NCBI GenBank assembly: GCA_963816925.1
Contig: CAWFMY010000007.1
Span: 1-64,000 of the forward strand
Origin: CAIWHR01 sp963816925
GTDB lineage: Bacteria; Pseudomonadota; Gammaproteobacteria; Burkholderiales; Casimicrobiaceae
Direction: 5' to 3'
DNA: 64,000 nucleotides
Below are positions 58,210-64,000 of this stretch, piece by piece. The position numbers and the translations under genes are program-made. The notes beneath the pieces were generated by a model. That model was not told where the DNA came from, did no database searches, and saw nothing but the letters and a program-made list of their open reading frames with translations. Position 1 is the stretch's first letter, and every line of letters starts with the position of its first letter.

Positions 58210-59250
58210 ATGTCCGGACCTCCAATTACCTTCGCCTTGATCGCGTACAACAACGCGGCGTATGTCGAAGAGGCTATCTCAGGTGCATTCTCTCAAACGT
58301 ACGATCCGCTCGAGATCGTACTTTCGGATGATTGCTCGGGAGACGCGACATTCCGAATCATGCAGAGGATGGCAGGAGAGTATCGAGGCCCTCACAAGAT
58401 TAAGTTGAACAGAAATGAGCGGAATGTTGGCATTAGTGGCCACATCAACCGAGTAATGGAGTTGTCGACGGGGGAAATCGTGGTGATCGCTGCGGCCGAC
58501 GACGTGTCGTTGCCGTATCGCGTGAGCAAGACCTGCGAGGCCTATCTGAAGTCGAATCGCACGGCGCTGTCGATTTTTTCCAGCTGCATTCTGATCGATG
58601 GATCCGGCGCCGAGGTGCGTCTTGTACCGATAACGGCGCGCAACGAGCCGACTCTCGAATCACTGATTTCCGCTGGAACCTACGTGTATGGGTGCACACA
58701 CGCATGGCATAGGAAGGTGTTTGACAAATTCGGGCCGCTGCCCCTGGAGGTCAGGCAGGAGGATGAAGTAATCCCATTCCGCTCCTTGCTGCTCGGAAAG
58801 ATACTGAGCATCGAGGAGCCCCTGGTGCGCTACCGCTTGCATTCGAGTAATGCTTCATTGGAATACAAGAATGTCGCCACGAACCGGGATGAGCTGCAGA
58901 AGCTATACAACGTTCAGCGGGTCCTTCGCCTCGTCAACTTGAAATCTTACTTGCGTGATTTGGAAATCGCAGGCGATCGGGTCGAAGATGAGAGGAGGAA
59001 ATCCATTCGAATTGGCCTCTTGAGTGCCATCGATAACTGCGAGCTGGAGATTGCTTTTGCGGAGGGAGACTTTCGCAAGAGGTTGGCGGTACTCAGGAAA
59101 GGTATGAAAGGCACGACAACCGCCAAGACCCTGTTGAAATGGATATTCCGACTTTTCCTGCCCGGTGTGCACGCAAGGTATTCATATTACAAATACCACA
59201 AGAGGTTGAAGGGGGACATGTTCTTTGGAAAGGACTTGGAGCGGCCGTAA
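58210..59250 (+). CDS. GT2 glycosyltransferase
   Basis: 346 residues from MSGPPITFALIAYNNAAYVE, intact. LEIVLSDDCSGDATFRIMQR, KLNRNERNVGISGHINRVME, IVVIAAADDVSLPYRV (A-D-D metal site), GCTHAWHRKVFDKFGPLP, VRQEDEVIPFRSLLLG, VRYRLHSSNASLEYKN. A long charged C-terminal region may be coiled. Less GC-rich than most of the window. Cytoplasmic; donor unknown. Confidence 0.88.
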   Translation: MSGPPITFALIAYNNAAYVEEAISGAFSQTYDPLEIVLSDDCSGDATFRIMQRMAGEYRGPHKIKLNRNERNVGISGHINRVMELSTGEIVVIAAADDVSLPYRVSKTCEAYLKSNRTALSIFSSCILIDGSGAEVRLVPITARNEPTLESLISAGTYVYGCTHAWHRKVFDKFGPLPLEVRQEDEVIPFRSLLLGKILSIEEPLVRYRLHSSNASLEYKNVATNRDELQKLYNVQRVLRLVNLKSYLRDLEIAGDRVEDERRKSIRIGLLSAIDNCELEIAFAEGDFRKRLAVLRKGMKGTTTAKTLLKWIFRLFLPGVHARYSYYKYHKRLKGDMFFGKDLERP

Positions 59251-59429
59251 AGCGATCGAGGTTTCGTTGCCACCGCGCAGGATGGTGACAAGTTCCTCGA
59301 CGAGTCACGTGCTATCGAGTCCGCGCCACCGGGGCCACTAGCAAGTCGTGTCTATAAGCTCGTCGACGCTTGGGATGGCACTTTGGCGATTTCCAATTCG
59401 ATCGATTCTGTCCTGCGTTGGGCCGCTCG

Positions 59430-61428
59430 CTACTTGCTGGCCAATCCGGCGGCCTCAAGGACGAGTTTGGCGACCTTGGTGCTTCCGAGTCTCGTCAGGT
59501 GATGGGAGTCGCGGTACATCGGTGCGAGCGCCGTGCCTGGCCCACATTCTTCGGGACCGCAGATTGCGGGAAGTGGATCGACGATCCGGACCTCTGGATA
59601 CTCCATGGCGATTCGAGTCACAATTTCACGAATGGATATCTGGCGCGCGGTGATCGAATCCATCGGAATTGTGCATCGCGCGCTGCCGAACGAAAAGCGA
59701 GGAGGCATCAGGCAATCGGCAGGTGAGAACGGAACTCGGTACGTCGATTACGACGATTACGTTCTTGTTGGCAGCAATGAGACGAGCGATGGCATCATGA
59801 AGTCCTTGTTCTAGCGCTTTGGACTTGCTCGGGCGGTCATAATGCCCGTCAATTCGAGTCTTCGACGGACCGACGGGGCCATCGCGATGCGCTTGCGCGA
59901 GATCCGTGTCTTCACTGTAATAGCCGAAAAAGCTCATCACCACGGTTTCGACCGTCTTCTGTCGCTCGATCCAACGTAACGCACTCTCGGCTCGCTCACG
60001 GCAGTCGGGCTGGTCCGCGACAACGTCGATACCGATTGCGGGTGGGCAGGACATATGGCCCAGCAGCAGCCAGCTGCGGTGTGGGTCCACGGCCATCAAG
60101 CCGGGAAAGAGGTGGTCAGCGTGACTGTCGCCCCACAGGACTTCCCGCGCAGGGGGCGGTCCGGACATTTGGCAATAGGCCAGTGGGGGGTCCAGGCGAC
60201 GCAATTCCTCCGGACAACTCTCGCGGCTTTCGTTGAGTGGGGGCCATTCCAGCGCTGTGGCGAGTTGGAGACGCTCCAGCGAATGTCCCGCGCGATTTTC
60301 GTTCAGGTAAACAACGGTACACAGCATGGCCGCAACCACAAGCGCTCCGCAAGAAATCAATGCTGCTCTTCTAGGGGCGGCCGATTGGCGGGCGGGTGAC
60401 TCAATCCACCGGAAGGTGGCCGTTGAAAGCACGAATGCCAACGCAACGAGTACCAAACGCGAGCCCGCATTCAACTCAACACCTGCCGTGCGAGGCAGGG
60501 AAAGAAGCGGCCAATGCCAGAGGTAAAGTGAGTAACTGATTAGGCCAACGTAGACAAAGGGCCGACTTGCTAGCGCCCGACTGGTAATACCCGTAAGTGG
60601 GGCTCTGCGGTTTCCGGCCCAAATGACACAGGCCGAACCAACGACTGGCGCAACCGCGGCGAATCCTGGAAACGGCGTGTTGGAGTTCAGCCAAAGCGTG
60701 CTGCCTACGATCAGCACGACTCCAAGCGTCACTACAGCGTCCGCAGCTGTTTTGTTCAGAACGCGTCCGCTGTCCCTGCCCCGGAAATCCATTATTGCCA
60801 ACAAGGCTCCAATTCCCAATTCCCAAGCACGAAACAGCGGTAGGTAGAAAACAGCGGCGCGCCGCGTCTCGTTGAATACCTCCGCGGAAGCCAGCGAGAC
60901 CAGGCAACCAATGACGACTATCGCGACAAGACGCCTTGTCCTGAGAAGCAGCACCAACAGCAGTGGCCAGACCAGGTAGAACTGCTCTTCAACTCCAAGC
61001 GACCAAAGGTTGAGGAGCGGCTTTTGACGGGAGGCGGTATCGAAATACCCGGATTCGCGCCAAAGCGCGATATTCCCGGTCGAAAACGCGCTTGCGACAC
61101 CAAGCTTGGAGGTATCCGCTACTTGGCTCGGGTGCGATACGGCGAACGAAATCAGGACGGTAACTGCCAACACGACAGCTAGCGCTGGGAAGAGCCTACG
61201 CGCCCGCCGTTCATAAAATCTTACGAGTGAGAATCGGGCCGCTTCGTGTTCCTTCAACAGAATTCCGGTGATCAAATAGCCGGAAATGACGAAGAACACA
61301 TCGACGCCGACAAACCCACCCGGCATTACCGATGGAAACGCGTGATAGGCAACGACCGACAGCACGGCAATCGCCCTCAGCCCGTCGATATCCGCTCGCC
61401 ATGACTGCTTTTGTTTCGGAGAAAGCAT
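59430..61428 (-). CDS. OafA/YrhL-type acyltransferase with C-terminal SGNH domain, one frameshift
   Basis: About 665 residues. Acyltransferase-3 domain with ten membrane helices: WRADIDGLRAIAVLSVVAYH (conserved His and DGLRA), FFVISGYLITGILL, FYERRARRLFPALAVV, LNLWSLGVEEQFYLVWPLL, SYSLYLWHWPLL. Then a periplasmic SGNH part: VLWGDSHADHLFPGL (Ser), ANKNVIVVIDVPS, and after a shift near 59700 MYRDSHHLTRLGSTKVAKL (Asp-His pair). It O-acylates a glycan using an acyl donor carried across the membrane. The final 90 codons are in a second frame; the stop at 59430 gives a normal length. Confidence 0.88.
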
Positions 61429-61847
61429 TGGGGGTTGCGAAGAACGGCCGTGGCTCAGGAAGACGGAGTCAAGGAGGCGAGATCGGCGGCAATCGCATTA
61501 TTGCGGCGCGACCACGTTGGTTTTGCAGTAGGCGCCTATTTGTTTGGACGAAAGATGCGCCAACGTCGCCCGATTGGCTCGACTATCGAGGCGCCCCAGG
61601 ACATCAGTGGCCAAGATGGCCGACGGATGTAGTCGATCGCATTTCACGAACCCATTAACGGATGCCGCGCCCTGACGGGGGAAACTACACGTCCTCAATT
61701 CTCTAAGCGACGGGTTGCATTTCTCCGAATCAGCTACTTGCCCATCGGGCGTTGCAAATCGGCCGATTCCACGCGCACAATCACAGGTCAAAATCGGGAA
61801 CAACACCCGCAACAACATCGAAAAGCGAATAAGGATAGGAGATTCCT
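61429..61847. other. Divergent intergenic region
   Basis: 419 bases between the acyltransferase (minus) and the methyltransferase (plus). No gene, repeat or convincing promoter; the last part (61820-61845) holds the ribosome site of the next gene. Confidence 0.45.
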
Positions 61848-62798
61848 TTGTCCTCGTCACTCAAGCGTCTTGCGAAGCGATTTGCACTAGCACTGCCAGT
61901 CGTAGGTCCATACGTGCGCAACGTAGACTCTTTGCGTCAATCGTTTTGTCCAGCGCACCCTCCGGGCCATTACTACTCTCCAATCCCCGACCTCTTGGAC
62001 ATAAAAGCCGGCGAAGATACGATCTGGCCACGCAAGACACGAAAGGATCTTCCCGGAATCGATCTAAATGAACGTGCTCAACTCGAGCTGCTTGAGCGGT
62101 TGGCCCAATTCTATCCTGAGCAACCATTTTCCGACCAAAAGACAGATAACCTGCGTTACTACTTCGTCAATGATTTTTTTAGCTTTTCGGATGGCATTTT
62201 CTACCATTGCATGATTCGACATCTGCAGCCGAAGAACGTGGTTGAAATTGGGAGCGGATTCTCCTCCTGCGTACTTCTAGACACGAACGACCTCTTTTTC
62301 CGTTCGGCAATTCGTTGCACGTTCATTGATCCGGAGCCGCAACGACTGTATGGGCTGCTGAAGGCCGAGGATCGAATGAGAATCGAGATCCTTCCCAAGC
62401 GATTGCAAGACGTTGACCTCGGCGTATTCAGGAAATTGGCTGCGGGAGATATCCTGTTCATCGACTCGTCGCATGTCGCGAAAACGGGCAGCGATGTCAA
62501 CTTGATCATTTTCGAAATTCTTCCGTCGCTGGCGCCGGGCGTCCACGTTCATATTCATGATGTCTTCTACCCATTTGAATATCCGCGAGAATACGTCTAC
62601 AACAAGTGGGCTTGGAATGAAATCTACATGCTTAGAGCATTCCTTCTGGAAAATCCCACGTATCGCATCACCATCTTTCCTTCGTTTCTCGAACAGTTCC
62701 ATGGCGATGAATTGCGGAAGGCGTTGCCGGTTGCGTGGAGACATCCAGAAGGGTGGCCGACGCTAAGAGGGGCGAGCCTGTGGCTTGAGCGTCTCTGA
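61848..62798 (+). CDS. Class I SAM-dependent methyltransferase (Methyltransf_24-like), TTG start
   Basis: 316 residues, intact. The start is TTG at 61848: AGGAG at 61837-61841 lies six bases upstream and no ATG or GTG gives a better match. Motifs: VEIGSG (132-137, SAM), DPEPQRLY, DILFIDSSH (204-209) and HIHDVF (235-240), which match the Methyltransf_24 group including sugar O-methyltransferases (metal-dependent Asp/His). Lower GC than its neighbours. The two genes to the left and right read away from it. Confidence 0.86.
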   Translation: MSSSLKRLAKRFALALPVVGPYVRNVDSLRQSFCPAHPPGHYYSPIPDLLDIKAGEDTIWPRKTRKDLPGIDLNERAQLELLERLAQFYPEQPFSDQKTDNLRYYFVNDFFSFSDGIFYHCMIRHLQPKNVVEIGSGFSSCVLLDTNDLFFRSAIRCTFIDPEPQRLYGLLKAEDRMRIEILPKRLQDVDLGVFRKLAAGDILFIDSSHVAKTGSDVNLIIFEILPSLAPGVHVHIHDVFYPFEYPREYVYNKWAWNEIYMLRAFLLENPTYRITIFPSFLEQFHGDELRKALPVAWRHPEGWPTLRGASLWLERL

Positions 62799-62930
62799 TT
62801 TTGTCATCTCGATACGTCAGCGCTTTCGCGTGTGGATATTTTGAGGTTGGGCCCATTTTGTGGCGTCATCGCGATACCGCGCATCGACAAGGGTTCTTCG
62901 TGCCTTGTTTGCAGATCTTATTGTCATCGT

Positions 62931-64000
62931 CTATCGGCGCCAAGGTACTCGGAACCAAGCGAGAATCCTGCGCGCGGGTCCCGGAAGTGGGTTCGTCGAG
63001 GTCAGGCTGAGAAGCACTCTGATCGAATGAACCGTGCTGTAAATCAACGCGACTGTTCCAACGCCCGTGGCTACCATGGTCGGCAAGGCGTAGAAGCTGC
63101 AGAATACGATCGTGATCAAACAAAGGAAGATGCCGCCGGTTTTCATGTTGGCGGGCGACCAACGGAAACCGCTCAATCTCCGAATGATTGGATATAGCAG
63201 GAGTCCGTAGAAGACATAAGACGCAAAGAAGGCGATGCCTGCGCCGTTCAATCCGAATGTCGCGACACATATCCAGGCGATGCCGACTCCGAAAATAGTC
63301 CAGGCCAATTCGGTGGCGAAGAAGAGCGCTCCTCGGCCCTTGGCGACAATCAGGTAGGCCATCGGCCACGAAATCACGCGGAGAGCCATTCCGAGACAAA
63401 TCCATCGTAGAATTTCCACCGCGTCCCCAAACTTGGCGCTGTAGAACACTGAAATTACGAAGGGAGCGAATGTCAGCGTTGCTATCACTCCGGGGCCTGC
63501 CAACAGAAGGCTCACTTGCTCCTGTTCGTTGACTAAACGGTTGCAATGGGCATTGTCGTTTGCCGAGGCAACCAACCTTGGGTAGAAGTCGGTTCCCATT
63601 GCCTGGAGTATGGTTCCCACATAGAGCCCTCCAAGTGTCCACGCGGCCTGGTAGAATCCGGCCGCCTCGAAACCGATACCACGCAATACAAAAGTCCGGA
63701 CGGCGTAAGCAGCCCCCAACGACAGAAATCCGCTGGCCATAAATGCAGCACCCAATTTCAGGAGCAAGGCGGCATCGTGCAGGACCTCGGACGTTGTCAT
63801 TGAATGAGAATGAATGTGGAGCCTTCGGCTGTACAACCACGCAATGATGGCTGACACCGCAGTGGTGCTGACAAGGTAGAGCGCTACGCCGTCCTCGCGC
63901 AAGAAATAGACGATCGGTATTCCAACCAGGGTACCAGAATGCCCCCCAATACAGCCATCTTCGCGAGATCTGCGACGCGGCGCATCCCTTGGATTTGCGC
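62931..64000 (-). CDS. Second oligosaccharide flippase (Wzx-like), partial, one frameshift
   Basis: The 5' end lies beyond 64000. Within the window: LGTLVGIPIVYFLREDGVAL (after a shift near 63930), YAVRTFVLRGIGFEAAGFYQ, AMGTDFYPRLVASANDN, RWICLGMALRVISWPMAYLI, FYGLLLYPIIRRL, ending WFRVPWRR at 62931. About 10 membrane helices. It resembles the WzxC-like protein at 21516 only distantly, so the two are separate transporters rather than a recent copy. Could export a second glycan or the tail of the same one. Confidence 0.84.
   Translation of the reverse strand, partial: ANPRDAPRRRSREDGCIGGHSGTLVGIPIVYFLREDGVALYLVSTTAVSAIIAWLYSRRLHIHSHSMTTSEVLHDAALLLKLGAAFMASGFLSLGAAYAVRTFVLRGIGFEAAGFYQAAWTLGGLYVGTILQAMGTDFYPRLVASANDNAHCNRLVNEQEQVSLLLAGPGVIATLTFAPFVISVFYSAKFGDAVEILRWICLGMALRVISWPMAYLIVAKGRGALFFATELAWTIFGVGIAWICVATFGLNGAGIAFFASYVFYGLLLYPIIRRLSGFRWSPANMKTGGIFLCLITIVFCSFYALPTMVATGVGTVALIYSTVHSIRVLLSLTSTNPLPGPARRILAWFRVPWRR

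Noticed and set aside
1..64000. CRISPR arrays, tRNA or rRNA genes, insertion sequences
   Set aside because: No regular short repeats, no RNA gene signatures and no transposase motifs seen on reading.

Overview
The window is one continuous exopolysaccharide (EPS) biosynthesis locus from a GC-rich proteobacterium. The left end carries the core of an XrtA (exosortase A)/PEP-CTERM type EPS locus: a DUF3473-type deacetylase, an ExeA-like ATPase, a TIGR03016-type outer-membrane protein, a BY-kinase, a GNVR chain-length determinant and a Wza-like export lipoprotein. That set is typical of Betaproteobacteria and some Gammaproteobacteria; a betaproteobacterium is the best guess, by inference only. No exosortase and no PEP-CTERM sorting signal is inside the window, and I see no tRNA, rRNA, CRISPR array or insertion sequence.

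Layout. (1) 1-6081, minus: export, polymerisation-control and kinase core. (2) 6082-6674: AT-rich regulatory region with a strong sigma-54 promoter match reading into the initiating sugar transferase at 6675-7781, which carries a GGDEF-like N-terminal domain. (3) 7832-15056, minus: a tightly overlapping seven-gene operon (SDR epimerase, RmlC-like epimerase, DUF4910 protein, nucleotidyltransferase, PIG-L deacetylase, class III aminotransferase, C-methyltransferase) that looks like an undescribed modified-sugar pathway. (4) 15457-20325, plus: three GT2 glycosyltransferases, a phytanoyl-CoA-dioxygenase-like enzyme and a methyltransferase. (5) 20388-23072, minus: a Wzx-like flippase and an unrecognised protein built from two cysteine-bearing repeats. 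(6) 23411-30341, plus: GT39-like transferase, FAD oxidoreductase, GT2, an AglD/MprF-like membrane protein and a UDP-HexNAc-type dehydrogenase. (7) 30732-34878, plus: a secreted propeller/Ig/beta-helix protein and a secreted beta-helix paralogue. (8) 35179-38608, plus: GT4, formyltransferase and polysaccharide deacetylase. (9) 38670-40188, minus: a second deacetylase; 40613-42199, plus: a secreted beta-helix protein. (10) 42189-57441, minus: a long operon-like run from a UDP-glucuronate decarboxylase through two asparagine-synthetase-like proteins, GT2, GT9, GT4s and an O-antigen-ligase/polymerase to FkbM and YdcF-like proteins. (11) 58210-64000: GT2, OafA-type acyltransferase with SGNH tail, a methyltransferase with a TTG start, and a second flippase running off the right edge.

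Working together: the sugar transferase loads the first sugar-phosphate on undecaprenyl phosphate, the GTs extend it with common and modified sugars, flippase and ligase/polymerase export and polymerise, the core proteins control length and carry the chain across the outer membrane, and deacetylases, acyltransferases and secreted beta-helix proteins tailor it.

Caution: more than half of the genes are broken by one or more apparent +/-1 frameshifts, usually in short G/C runs, while family motifs continue in the next frame and gene junctions stay intact. I read these as sequencing or assembly errors and give each gene its reconstructed span.
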